DNA of 64,000 bases from positions 124,001 through 188,000 of the forward strand of contig JAKACT010000001.1 of assembly GCA_021821195.1 (NCBI GenBank). Reading direction: 5' to 3'. This document shows, in pieces, positions 41,665-50,158 of the stretch. The DNA is from Pseudomonadota bacterium (GTDB taxonomy: Bacteria > Pseudomonadota > Gammaproteobacteria > Xanthomonadales > Xanthomonadaceae). The stretch's first letter is position 1. Each line of letters begins with the position of its first letter. The notes beneath the pieces are model-generated. The model was not told the DNA's origin, made no database searches, and saw only the letters and a program-made list of their open reading frames with translations. The translations under genes and the position numbers were made by a program.

Positions 41665-42465
41665 TCAGTGCGCGCGCGCCGCAGCGCGCCTCGGGGATAC
41701 GGCGATGCCGACCACGATGAAGGCGAGCAGCACCGCCGATGCCGCATAGCGGTCCAGCCCGAGGCCGCCGCTGGCCAGCGGCTTGTCGAGGAAATCGCCC
41801 ACCACCGCGCCCAGCGGACGGGTCAGGATGAAGGCGGCCCAGAACAACGGCGTCTTCGGCACCCTGCCGAAGACATGCAGCGCGGCGACCACGGCCAATG
41901 CGCCGCCGAAGATCGCCATCCCGCCCAGGTAGCCCATTCCCACCGTGTCGGCGACCCAGTCGCCAAGCGCCGTCCCCAGCGTCTGCGAACACATGATGGT
42001 CAGCCAGTAGAACCCTTCCGACTTTGCATCGACCACGCTGGCAACGGACACGCTGCCGACCGTCCGCTTCCACCACCACAGCACCGCCAGCACCATCGCC
42101 AGCAGCAGGCTGGAACCGGCGGCGTAGCCAAGCCCCTGCGCGCGGGTGGCGTAGTCGGCCAAGGTGGTGCCGACGGTGGTGCTGGCGATGATCGCGAACC
42201 AGTACGGCGCCGGGTGGAAGCGCGGCGCGCGGATTTGCGCCCAAACCGCCGCTGCGAACAGCACGCCGAAGATGCCGGTGCCGATGAGGTAGCCCGTGCC
42301 GGTGGCCCCCGGCGCGGTTTCGCCCAGCCACGACATCGTCACCGCATCGCCGCCGGTTTCGCCCAGCGTGGTGGCGGCGATCTTGACCAGCCAGAACCCC
42401 AGTGTCACCTCCGGCACCTTGGCCAAGGCCGCAGGCAACCGTCTTTCCACCGCTGTCGAATCCAT
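41665..42465 (-). CDS. COG4705-type multispan membrane protein
   Basis: A 266-residue integral membrane protein with about eight segments. Two internal repeats carry the motif ATTLGETGGDAV and its relative SQTLGTALGDWVAD, with a third in STTVGTTLADY; this repeated S/TxxLGxxxxD pattern is typical of COG4705 proteins. The family is uncharacterised; a transporter with internal symmetry is inference. The ATG at 42463-42465 opens a short cytoplasmic N-terminus. Confidence 0.8.
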   Translation of the reverse strand: MDSTAVERRLPAALAKVPEVTLGFWLVKIAATTLGETGGDAVTMSWLGETAPGATGTGYLIGTGIFGVLFAAAVWAQIRAPRFHPAPYWFAIIASTTVGTTLADYATRAQGLGYAAGSSLLLAMVLAVLWWWKRTVGSVSVASVVDAKSEGFYWLTIMCSQTLGTALGDWVADTVGMGYLGGMAIFGGALAVVAALHVFGRVPKTPLFWAAFILTRPLGAVVGDFLDKPLASGGLGLDRYAASAVLLAFIVVGIAVSPRRAAARAH

Positions 42466-42680
42466 CGCGGGGGCAATCCAGATAGCGCCACTTGGGCATT
42501 GCGCACAGGTTGCCGGCCGCCATGTTGGGCTGGCTCAGGCGAATTTCAGGATTGCGTTAACCCAGGCAACGCAGCTGCCACAGGCTGCGGCCGAGCGCTT
42601 CGATCCGGCTCGACTCGACTGCCGCGCCACCCATCGCAGTCTTGTCCTGTTGCAAAGCGAATTCTGCCAACATCGCGGCC

Positions 42681-44078
42681 ATGAACCTGCCATCGCTTGC
42701 CGAGCCCGCGCCGCCACCGCTCCAGTGCAACAAGGTGCGCAACGTCGCCCGGATTGCCGCTTTCGCCATGCTGGCGGCGGCGGCTGTGGTTCTGCTGGGC
42801 TGGTGGCTGCAGATCCCGGCGCTGACCCGGTTGATGACGGGTGCCACCAGCATGAAGGCCACCTCTGCCATCGCCTTCCTTGCAGGCGGGCTGGCCCTGC
42901 TGGGCTGCGCCAGGCGCCCGCGCGGCGGCCTTGCCTGTTTCCTGCCGAACCTGCTGATGCTGCTGCTCGGCACCGCCTCGCTGCTGGAATACACCACCGG
43001 CGTCGACCTCTTCATCGACCACCTGTTCGCCGATCCGGAATCCATCGCGCAGGGCAATCCGCCGGGCCGCATGTCGCAGATGACAGCGGTGGGCTTCATC
43101 CTGATGGGGCTGCAGGGGCTGCTGGTCAGCCGGCAGCGCATGCCGCGGCTGGCCCACCTGCTGGCCGGCCTGCTGCTGTCGCTGGGCACTTTATCCCTGA
43201 CAATGGCCGGATACGGCTACCGCATGGGCATCACCCAAGTGCTGCCGGTGGCTGTCCCCACCGCCGTTTTGCTGCTGCTTGGCGCGCTGGGCTGGCTGGT
43301 CCTGCAAAAGCCGATGGGCATCATGCGGGTGGCGTATGCCGACAGCCCCGGCACCCTGCTGCTGCGCTGGGCCGCGATTCCGGCGCTGCTGATGCCGCCG
43401 CTGCTGGCGATCGCCATCCGCGCTGCGGAACAACTGCTGGGCTGGACCTTTGCCGAAGTGGTCGCCGCCATCGGCTACCTGAGTGGCGTGGGCGCAAGCG
43501 CAATGGTCATCGGCATGGCCTGGCTGCTGCACGGGCTGGACCAGCAGCGGCAGCAATCCGCACGGTTTCAGGACGCGGCCTATACCGACGCGCTGACCCG
43601 GCTGGTGAACCGGCGCGGCTTCGACGAAGCCATGGAGCGCATGCTGCAGGGGCACCGCGAGAGCGACCACGGCTTCACCCTGCTGATGCTCGACCTGGAC
43701 CACTTCAAGCGCTTCAACGACGACTTCGGCCATCTTGCCGGCGACCGCGCGCTGCAGATCACCGGCCAGGTCCTGCGCGGCGCGCTGCGTCCGCAGGACA
43801 TCGCCGCACGCTTCGGCGGCGAGGAATTCGCGGTGATCCTTCCGGGCACCGACGTGATTGGCGCGCAGCGCACGGCCAATCGCCTGCTGCAGGCCTTCCA
43901 CGCACAGGAATGGCCGCACCGTCCGGTGACCGCCAGCATCGGCATCGCCAATTCCCATCCCGGCGACAGCGCCGCCGCCCTGATCGCGCGCGCCGACACG
44001 GCGCTGTACGCGGCCAAGTCGAGTGGCCGCGACCGCGCCTGCGAGAACCAGGTCACCACGATTTCCTCGGTGCTCTGA
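42681..44078 (+). CDS. Membrane GGDEF protein (diguanylate cyclase)
   Basis: A 465-residue protein. Eight or so hydrophobic segments cover the first ~290 residues (LGWWLQIPALTRL, then TSAIAFLAGGLALLG and LPVAVPTAVLLLLGALGW), followed by a GGDEF domain with LDLDHFKRFNDDFGH and GGEEF at 379-383. The catalytic residues are intact. The ATG at 42681 is chosen over the upstream TTG at 42642. The N-terminal sensor has no clear similarity to the MASE domains I know. Confidence 0.9.
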   Translation: MNLPSLAEPAPPPLQCNKVRNVARIAAFAMLAAAAVVLLGWWLQIPALTRLMTGATSMKATSAIAFLAGGLALLGCARRPRGGLACFLPNLLMLLLGTASLLEYTTGVDLFIDHLFADPESIAQGNPPGRMSQMTAVGFILMGLQGLLVSRQRMPRLAHLLAGLLLSLGTLSLTMAGYGYRMGITQVLPVAVPTAVLLLLGALGWLVLQKPMGIMRVAYADSPGTLLLRWAAIPALLMPPLLAIAIRAAEQLLGWTFAEVVAAIGYLSGVGASAMVIGMAWLLHGLDQQRQQSARFQDAAYTDALTRLVNRRGFDEAMERMLQGHRESDHGFTLLMLDLDHFKRFNDDFGHLAGDRALQITGQVLRGALRPQDIAARFGGEEFAVILPGTDVIGAQRTANRLLQAFHAQEWPHRPVTASIGIANSHPGDSAAALIARADTALYAAKSSGRDRACENQVTTISSVL

Positions 44079-44126
44079 CACCGCCCCGCGCCCTTGTCGC
44101 AAGGCTAGCGCAGCCCCGGCGATGGG

Positions 44127-44705
44127 CTAGAACCCCAGCTTGGCCCCCGCCCCCAGCAGGGTGGCAACGCCGAGCAGCGCGAAGATGCCTGCGGCGATCG
44201 AATGCACCAGCTTCATCGGGATGCGGTTCGCCAGCTTGTCGCCGATGAACACCGCCGGCACGTCCGCGATCAACATGCCCAGCGTGGTGCCAACCACCAC
44301 CAGCAGCGGCGTGGCGTAGTGCGCCGCCATCGCCACGGTGGCGATCTGGGTCTTGTCGCCCATCTCGGCCAGGAAAAAGGTGACCAGCGTGGCGCCGAAC
44401 ACGCCGAACTTGCCGGCAATCCGGGTTTCCTCTTCCTCGATCTTGTCCGGGATCAGGGTCCAGATCGCCATGCCGATGAACGACAGGCCCAGCACCCAGC
44501 GCAGCACCTCGGGCGTCAGCGTGGCGGTGATCCACGCCCCCAGCGCACCCGCGAGGCCGTGGTTGACGATGGTCGCCGCGAGGATGCCAAGGATGATCGG
44601 CACCGGCTTCCTGAAGCGCGCGGCGAGGATGAAGGCGAGCAGCTGGGTCTTGTCGCCGATTTCGGCGAGCGCGACGACGCCGGTGGAGACGAGCAGTGAT
44701 TCCAT
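44127..44705 (-). CDS. Manganese exporter of the TMEM165/GDT1 (UPF0016) family
   Basis: A 192-residue protein of six segments in two repeats, each with the family motif ExGDKT: EIGDKTQLL near residue 15 and EMGDKTQIA near residue 114. The acidic residues form the Mn2+/Ca2+ path. Members of the family export manganese in bacteria (MneA type). The gene sits behind a yybP-ykoY manganese riboswitch, which strengthens the assignment. The ATG at 44703-44705 follows GGAAAG. Confidence 0.93.
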   Translation of the reverse strand: MESLLVSTGVVALAEIGDKTQLLAFILAARFRKPVPIILGILAATIVNHGLAGALGAWITATLTPEVLRWVLGLSFIGMAIWTLIPDKIEEEETRIAGKFGVFGATLVTFFLAEMGDKTQIATVAMAAHYATPLLVVVGTTLGMLIADVPAVFIGDKLANRIPMKLVHSIAAGIFALLGVATLLGAGAKLGF

Positions 44706-44771
44706 GGACTTTCCAGGGCCGGGCAACGGACACATGACCACGGCGCATCCCCGGCCATCTCGGAGCGCAGT

Positions 44772-44877
44772 GGTCAAAGGTCTTGCCAAGCATGGGAACC
44801 GCCCGCGCCATGGCCTGTGGGCCAAGTGTGTTGACGTGGGCCTCTTCGCGACGAAGAGCGGCTACTCCCCAATGACC
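44772..44877 (-). promoter_or_regulatory. yybP-ykoY manganese riboswitch
   Basis: On the minus strand a P1 stem GGTCA/TGACC (44873-44877 with 44772-44776) encloses the hallmarks of the aptamer: GGGGAGTAGC (44861-44870), GTCAACA (44829-44835) and GCAAGACCTTTG (44775-44786). The 3' half continues into a GC-rich stretch that could form the expression hairpin 67 nt before the start. The aptamer binds Mn2+ and raises expression of the exporter. Confidence 0.88.
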
Positions 44878-44937
44878 GGGCCATTGTAACAGCGGGCCGG
44901 CAGCCGGGTACTCGACGGTGCCGACGCCGCAGCGGCT

Positions 44938-45303
44938 TCAGCCGCGCAGCAGGATCATCGGCAGCGCGAACAGCGCCAGCGTGAACAGGATGCCGACGAC
45001 CACCAGCGCCACCCGTCCCGGCTCCGCGCGCACGACCGACCAGAACGTCTCCGCGGTGCCGTCGCGCTCGGCAGCTTCGCGCTCGGCGCGGGCGCGCTGC
45101 TGGCGCCCCTGCTGGTAGGTGGCCAGCAACTGCTTCGCCGCCGCGAACCCGGACTCGTCGCGCAGCCAGATCCCGCCGAAGGAAATTCCCCAGCGGCTGG
45201 GTTTGGTTTCGTAGTACTCGACCCGGTGCTCATCGAGCAGCGCGCGCACTTCATCGGCCTCGTCGTCGGGCACGTTGCGCAGGTTCATCAGCAGCTTCGC
45301 CAT
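44938..45303 (-). CDS. DUF6164-type protein
   Basis: A 121-residue protein beginning MAKLLMNLRNVPDDEADEV, with a segment RWGISFGGIWLRDE, a charged helix (QQRARAEREAAERDG) and one C-terminal membrane segment (VALVVVGILFTLALFALPMIL). The pattern is that of DUF6164, which I know from proteobacteria, with a putative soluble sensing domain and a C-terminal anchor. The function is unknown. The ATG at 45301-45303 is the family start. Confidence 0.82.
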   Translation of the reverse strand: MAKLLMNLRNVPDDEADEVRALLDEHRVEYYETKPSRWGISFGGIWLRDESGFAAAKQLLATYQQGRQQRARAEREAAERDGTAETFWSVVRAEPGRVALVVVGILFTLALFALPMILLRG

Positions 45304-45376
45304 GGCGCGAGGATAGCAGCCACGCCCGCGGCCCAGCGCGGCCGCACGCCTCCACGCAATGCCGACAGCGTGCGAC

Positions 45377-46276
45377 CTACCTGTCGAGCCGCAGGAACCG
45401 AGCCGCGTTGTCGTGGAAGATCGCGCGCTTCTGCGCCGGGCCCAGGAACGCGGCGCTGTCGACGCCCTCCACCGCCTGCGTGATCGCTTCCGGCCAGACC
45501 ATCTGGTCGGAGCCGAACATCAGCCGATCGCCCATCCCGGCGGTCATCAGCGCCTGCAGGTAATCGTGGAATTCCTGCCGCGGGATGATCCAGTTGATCA
45601 CCGACAGGTCCGCGTGTACCTGCGGGTACATGTAGAGGATGGCCTTGGTTTCCTGCAGGTAGGGCCAGCCGGCGTGCATCAGCCACACCCGCAGTTTGGG
45701 ATGGCGCTTGAGCATCGGCTCCAACCGCATCGGGTTGCCGAGGGCGACGCTGAAGCCCGGGCAGCAGCCATAGGGCGTGCCCGGCGGCGCGAGGCCGGTG
45801 TGGATGCCGACGGGTATGTCGAGTTCTTCGGCCAGCGCGAGGTACGGCTCGAACCACGCATCGCTGGGGTCCAGCCCGTGGTACTGCGCCCCGATCTCGC
45901 CCATCACCTTCAGCTCGCCATTGGTGAACGCCTTGCGCAACACCTCGACCGGCGGCAGCGGCGTGCGCCCGTCGTCGAGGAACGCGCCGGCCCAGATGGT
46001 GTTGTCGCCCCCCGCGCGCCGCATGCTGGCCATCGCCGCATCGGGGCCGCTGACCAGCCCCAGTACGATGCCGTGCTGGCGCATCCGCTCCAGGGTCAGG
46101 CGCTCGCGCTCGGCATCGGAATTGGCCGTGGTCGGCTGGCCGGTGGCCGGATTGGGCGCGCCGGGCGCCGCCGGCCCCACGTGCAGATGAACATCGATGA
46201 TCGGCCCCGAGTACGACTGGGCGAACACGGGACCGCAGGCCAGGGCCAGCAGCAGGGTCAGGCAGTGAAAACGCAT
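45377..46276 (-). CDS. Secreted amidohydrolase-family protein
   Basis: A 299-residue protein with a signal peptide (MRFHCLTLLLALACGPVFAQ). The metal site is IIDVHLHVG near residues 26-34, a further His is in GIHTGLA, another in WLMHAGWPYLQ, and the Asp is in FGSDQMVWPE. The family covers decarboxylases and hydrolases of the Amidohydro_2 type; no substrate can be given. Export to the periplasm is less usual for the group. The ATG at 46274-46276 opens the signal peptide. Confidence 0.9.
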   Translation of the reverse strand: MRFHCLTLLLALACGPVFAQSYSGPIIDVHLHVGPAAPGAPNPATGQPTTANSDAERERLTLERMRQHGIVLGLVSGPDAAMASMRRAGGDNTIWAGAFLDDGRTPLPPVEVLRKAFTNGELKVMGEIGAQYHGLDPSDAWFEPYLALAEELDIPVGIHTGLAPPGTPYGCCPGFSVALGNPMRLEPMLKRHPKLRVWLMHAGWPYLQETKAILYMYPQVHADLSVINWIIPRQEFHDYLQALMTAGMGDRLMFGSDQMVWPEAITQAVEGVDSAAFLGPAQKRAIFHDNAARFLRLDR

Positions 46277-46427
46277 CGTGTCGCTCCTTCGCGCGAACTC
46301 GGGATAGGCAACGGCAAGCCGACCAGCGGGCGGCCACCAGCGCACGAGCCGGTCGGCAACAGCACACGCAATTCCCCGTCCCGTCGTTGTGCCATGCTCG
46401 CGCCTTACTTCCATCGGAGCTTGCGAA

Positions 46428-47360
46428 ATGGCCAGCAAAAAGACGGTTTCCCCCGCCAAGTCTTCCGCAAAGGGCAAGGTGTCCCCAGCCTCCAAACCAG
46501 CCAAGCCAGCCAAATCCAGCGCGCCTGCGGGGAGCGACAAACCCCGCGCCGGCGCGCCGGCGACGGTCGCGCACACGCCGCGCCGCTTCGACGGCAAGGT
46601 GGTGGTCACCACCGGCGCCGCCGCGGGCCTGGGCCGCGCCACCGTGCTGCGGCTGGCGCTGGAAGGCGCCACGCAGGTGCTGGTGGACCTGAAGAAGGAC
46701 GGACTGAAGCGGGTACAGAAGGAAATCGAGGCGCTCAACCCACGGGCGAAGACGCTGCTGGTGACCGCCGACGTGTCCAACCCGGACGATGTCCACGCCT
46801 ACGTCAAGAAGACGATGAAGGCGTTCGGCCGCATCGACGGCTTCTTCAACAACGCGGGCATCGAGGGGCGTCAGAACCTGACCGAGGATTTCGGCGGCAA
46901 GGAGTTCGACCGCGTCATCGGCGTGAACCTCAACGGCGTGTTTTACGGCATGGCCGAAGTGCTGAAGGTGATGCACCAGCAAGGCAGCGGCAGCATCGTC
47001 AACTCCGCGTCGGTGGGCGGCATCCGCGGGGTCGGCAACCAGTCCGGCTACTCCGCCTCCAAGCACGGCGTGGTGGGCCTGACCCGCAACTCGGCGGTGG
47101 AATACGGGCAGTACGGCATCACCATCAACGCGATCGCGCCGGGCGCGATCATGACCGACATGGTCGAGAACTCGCTGCGGCAGATGGCCGGTGATGACTG
47201 GGAAGCCGCCGGCAAGCAGTTCGTGAGCGTCAACCCGATGCAGCGCTTCGGCCGGCCGGAGGAAGTGGCGGCGGTGGTGGCCTTCCTGCTGTCCGGCGAA
47301 GCCAGCTTCGTCAACGGCTTGGTGGTCACCATCGACGGCGGGCAGTCGTACAAGTACTGA
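46428..47360 (+). CDS. SDR-family oxidoreductase with a Lys/Ala/Pro-rich N-terminal tail
   Basis: A 310-residue protein. Residues 1-48 are a histone-H1-like tail rich in Lys, Ala, Ser and Pro (SKKTVSPAKSSAKGKVSP, then KPAKPAKSS). The SDR domain follows: TGAAAGLG near residue 62, NNAG, and YSASK as the catalytic YxxxK, ending GGQSYKY. It reduces or oxidises a ketone/alcohol with NAD(P)H. The ATG at 46428 follows GGAG; the earlier in-frame ATG lacks a site. The tail is not needed for catalysis and may bind DNA, polyanions or storage granules. Confidence 0.9.
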   Translation: MASKKTVSPAKSSAKGKVSPASKPAKPAKSSAPAGSDKPRAGAPATVAHTPRRFDGKVVVTTGAAAGLGRATVLRLALEGATQVLVDLKKDGLKRVQKEIEALNPRAKTLLVTADVSNPDDVHAYVKKTMKAFGRIDGFFNNAGIEGRQNLTEDFGGKEFDRVIGVNLNGVFYGMAEVLKVMHQQGSGSIVNSASVGGIRGVGNQSGYSASKHGVVGLTRNSAVEYGQYGITINAIAPGAIMTDMVENSLRQMAGDDWEAAGKQFVSVNPMQRFGRPEEVAAVVAFLLSGEASFVNGLVVTIDGGQSYKY

Positions 47361-47418
47361 CCCAACGCGCGATCCATGCGGGCGTCGCTGCCGGCGCCCC
47401 TTGGCTATTTCCCGACGA

Positions 47419-48276
47419 TCAATCCTGCTCGGCCGCGGCCTCGCGGCCCTGCTGGCGGATCAACGCTTCCTCGCGCGCGTCGTTGATGGCATGGCGCACG
47501 CCGTCGAGGTCCGGGGCGGATTCATCATGGGCGAACACGCCGGTGAGTTCGCTGTCCGGACGCAGTTCGCCGGCTTCGTACAGCGCCCACATCTCCTCGC
47601 CATACCAGGTGTCCAGCAGCTCCGGCGCCCACGCGCCGAGGCTGGCGGTGAGATTGTTGACGTCGCGCAGCAGCATCTTGCGGGCGGCATTGTTGCCGGC
47701 GGCGCTGACCACCTGCGGGAAATCGATGATGACCGGGCCATCGGGGGCGACCAGCACGTTGTATTCCGACAGGTCCCCATGGATCAGGCCCACGCAGAGC
47801 ATCTTCACCACCTGCCGCACCAGGAAGCGGTGGAAACCGCGGGCCAGCTCCGGCGACAGTTCCACCTCGCCCAGCCGCGGCGCGGAATGGCCGTCGGCAT
47901 CGACCACCAGCTCCATCACCAGCACGCCGTGGAAATAGCCGTAGGGTTCCGGCACGCGCACGCCGGCATCACGCAGCTGGTAGAGCGCATCGACCTCGGT
48001 GTTCTTCCACGCGGTTTCCTGCTGCTTGCGACCGTATTTCGTGGCCTTACCGATCGCCCGCGCCTCGCGGCTGCCGCGCACCTTGCGCCCTTCCTGGTAC
48101 TGCACGCGCTGCTGGAAACTGCGCTGCGCCATGTCCTTGTAGAGCTTGGCGCAGCGGATCTCGTCGCCGGCGCGCACCACGTACACGGCCGCTTCCTTGC
48201 CGCTTTTCAGCGGCCGCAACACTTCATCGATCACGCCGTCGTCGATGAGCGGCTGCAGGCCTGAGGGGGTCTTCAT
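47419..48276 (-). CDS. RIO1-like serine/threonine kinase
   Basis: A 285-residue RIO kinase. The nucleotide loop is LKSGKEAAVYVVRAGDE with lysine in CAKLYK, the catalytic loop is HGDLSEYNVLV and the metal loop is IIDFPQV. It lacks the N-terminal winged helix of eukaryotic RIO2 and resembles bacterial proteins of the PA4780 type. It is probably a cytoplasmic kinase with roles in translation or ribosome biogenesis. It is divergent from the pseudouridine synthase gene with 90 nt between starts. Confidence 0.9.
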   Translation of the reverse strand: MKTPSGLQPLIDDGVIDEVLRPLKSGKEAAVYVVRAGDEIRCAKLYKDMAQRSFQQRVQYQEGRKVRGSREARAIGKATKYGRKQQETAWKNTEVDALYQLRDAGVRVPEPYGYFHGVLVMELVVDADGHSAPRLGEVELSPELARGFHRFLVRQVVKMLCVGLIHGDLSEYNVLVAPDGPVIIDFPQVVSAAGNNAARKMLLRDVNNLTASLGAWAPELLDTWYGEEMWALYEAGELRPDSELTGVFAHDESAPDLDGVRHAINDAREEALIRQQGREAAAEQD

Positions 48277-48365
48277 TGCATCCTTTGGGAAAGACCGGGA
48301 CCGTGACCCGGCCCGCTAGAGTGCCTCATCGCTACACTGGCTGTCCCTTTTTCCGGCAACACCGC

Positions 48366-49088
48366 ATGTCCGATTCCGTACGACTGGCCAAACGCGTGGC
48401 CGAGTTGGCCGCCTGCTCGCGCGCCGACGCGGAGCAATACATCCGCAACGGCTGGGTGCAGGTGGACGGGTGCGTGGTCGAGAATCCCGCGCACGCGGTG
48501 TCCAGCGAAACAGTGACGCTGGATGGGGAGGCGCGGCTGGAGGCCGTGGAACCGGCCACCGTACTGCTGCACAAGCCGGTGGGCTACGACACCATCAGCG
48601 GACCCAACCCCGCCGCCGCCCTGGTGCAGCCCGGCACCCGCTGGCCCGAAGACCCATCCGGCGTGCGCATGCTGGAGCGCCATTTCCACCGCCTGACCCC
48701 GCTGGTGCCACTGGACGCCGAATCCAGCGGCCTGATGGTGCTGACCCAGGACGGGCGGGTGTGGCGCCGGCTCACCGAGGACGGCGACGAAATCGAACAG
48801 GAATACGTGGTCGAGGTCAGCGGCGACATCGCCCCCTACGGCCTGCGCAAGCTCAACCACGGCCTGCACTACAACGGCCGCGCGCTGCCGCCATGCAAGG
48901 TCAGCTGGCAGAACGAAGTGCGCCTGCGCTTCGCGCTGAAGGGCGTGCAGGGCGGGCAGCTGCGCGACATGTGCGCGCAGGTCGGGCTGGAGGTGGTGTC
49001 GATCCGCCGCCTGCGGATCGGCAAGATTTCGCTGGCGAAGATGCCGGTCGGCGCGTGGCGCTACCTGCCGGCGGGCGAACGGTTCTAG
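48366..49088 (+). CDS. rRNA pseudouridine synthase (RluF/RsuA family)
   Basis: A 240-residue enzyme. An S4 domain covers the first ~65 residues (RLAKRVAELAACSRADAEQYI), followed by the catalytic domain with VPLDAESSGLMVL, in which the Asp is the catalytic residue. Its length and domain order match RluF/RluB/RsuA enzymes that modify a single uridine in rRNA. The site cannot be told from sequence alone. The ATG at 48366 is chosen from the ribosome site in the leader. It is divergent from the RIO kinase gene, both ribosome-linked. Confidence 0.92.
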   Translation: MSDSVRLAKRVAELAACSRADAEQYIRNGWVQVDGCVVENPAHAVSSETVTLDGEARLEAVEPATVLLHKPVGYDTISGPNPAAALVQPGTRWPEDPSGVRMLERHFHRLTPLVPLDAESSGLMVLTQDGRVWRRLTEDGDEIEQEYVVEVSGDIAPYGLRKLNHGLHYNGRALPPCKVSWQNEVRLRFALKGVQGGQLRDMCAQVGLEVVSIRRLRIGKISLAKMPVGAWRYLPAGERF

Positions 49089-49217
49089 GCCGCCCTGCCG
49101 GCCGGGCCGACGGCCTGCTGCCGTCAACCGGATTGACCTGCCGCACCCGCCAACGGCGCATACTCCTTCGGCCGGCTGCAACCGCAGCCGCACCACCACA
49201 CAGCCAAGGAGACGCAC

Positions 49218-49334
49218 GTGAGCAAGGGCATGGATCAAAAGAAGGAACAGAAGAAGAAACCGGCCAAGACGATGAAGGAAAAGAAGGCCGAAAAGAAGGA
49301 CAAGAAGGCGACCAAGGGGTTCGCACCCACCTGA
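49218..49334 (+). CDS. Very small Lys-rich protein
   Basis: A 38-residue protein with GTG start at 49218 and AGGAG six nt before it. The composition is nearly half Lys, with Glu and Asp (KEQKKKPAKTMKEKKAEKKD). Similar short Lys-rich proteins are conserved in proteobacteria with no known function. A strong ribosome site and clean composition support it although it is very short. Its 3' end abuts the truncated cytochrome gene on the other strand. Confidence 0.75.
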   Translation: MSKGMDQKKEQKKKPAKTMKEKKAEKKDKKATKGFAPT

Positions 49335-49342
49335 GTGGAGCA

Positions 49343-49486
49343 CCGCGTGGCCGCCAGCATGTGCCAGTCGAACCGGGCCGACTCGTCATCCACCAGGTTG
49401 GCGATGGCATAGGCGGCCACGAACAGGCCGGCGAAAGTCCAGTGGAACACCCGCGTAGGCAGGTCGTACACGCGAACGGCAGTCAT
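49343..49486 (-). pseudogene. Truncated cytochrome b (b561-like) gene
   Basis: From the ATG at 49484-49486 the first ~45 codons encode the start of a cytochrome b (VYDLPTRVFHWTFAG, then AIANLVDDESARFDWHMLA) with a good ribosome site (GGAG). After about 49351 the sequence stops matching and the frame runs antisense through the Lys-rich gene. The four-helix body and downstream heme ligands are missing. It looks like the remnant of a deletion between the cytochrome gene and its former neighbour. Confidence 0.72.
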
Positions 49487-49802
49487 GGCGCATCTCCGTC
49501 CCTAGGGAGGCCAGGCTGCATTGAAGGGCCGTGCAGCCGCATCGGGCAAATGCCGCATCCGGCACCAGCGCTGGCGCGCAGGGGCGCCATGCGACATCCG
49601 CCCCCTGCCGCGCGAGCGCGGGGCCGCCCGCATCGCGGCGCCGCACCCACCCCCACCGGATACCGACTCGCACTGCGCTGGGCACGGCCGGCGTGGCCGC
49701 GCACAGTCCTGGGCCTGGCGCCAGCGACGCTTGGTCTGGCACGCCGGACGCGTATCGAAGCGGCGAAACGGTTCCACCCCGGCGGCCGCTCAGGCCAGCC
49801 GC
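49487..49802. other. Space of 316 nt without a recognised gene
   Basis: Downstream in the minus direction of the 49803-50087 gene and upstream of the cytochrome remnant. The open frames here are Arg/Gly/Pro-rich shadows. It probably holds the remnant's promoter; no clear repeat or hairpin with a T run is visible. Confidence 0.45.
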
Positions 49803-50087
49803 TCAGGCCAGCCGCTCGATCTCCCGCGCGGCCATCCCGGCGGCGCTCTGCAGCATGCCCGAGTAGAGCTTGCGGGCCGGCCCTACCTCGCGGGCAGCGG
49901 ACTCCAGGCCATGCACGTACGCCGCAAGCAGATCGCGGGCGTTGAACTGCTGGCTGAGGTCCTCCACCGTCCTGGCCACGGCATCGCGCAGGTGCCAATC
50001 CACGTTGGTGCCGGACTCGGCCTGCTTGGCCAAGTCCAAGACCCGGATGACATGCGGCGTGATAAGACCTACGACGGTGGCTTTCAT
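49803..50087 (-). CDS. Conserved-looking small helical protein
   Basis: A 94-residue protein beginning MKATVVGLITPHVIRVLD, all helical (VARTVEDLSQQFNARDLLAAY) and without cysteine or membrane segments. The ATG at 50085-50087 has no strong ribosome site but is the first in a clean frame. The function is unknown. It is downstream of pyrC in the same direction, 71 nt after it, perhaps a separate gene. Confidence 0.6.
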   Translation of the reverse strand: MKATVVGLITPHVIRVLDLAKQAESGTNVDWHLRDAVARTVEDLSQQFNARDLLAAYVHGLESAAREVGPARKLYSGMLQSAAGMAAREIERLA

Positions 50088-50158
50088 ACGTACGACCTGC
50101 GGGGGAACAGGAGCGCGAAGATACCCCAAAGCACCATCAAGGCGGCGTGGCGGACGGG

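Noticed and set aside
49235-49486. An intact 83-residue membrane protein on the minus strand.
   Set aside because: Only the first ~45 codons look like a cytochrome b; the rest is antisense to the Lys-rich gene, so it is treated as a truncated gene.
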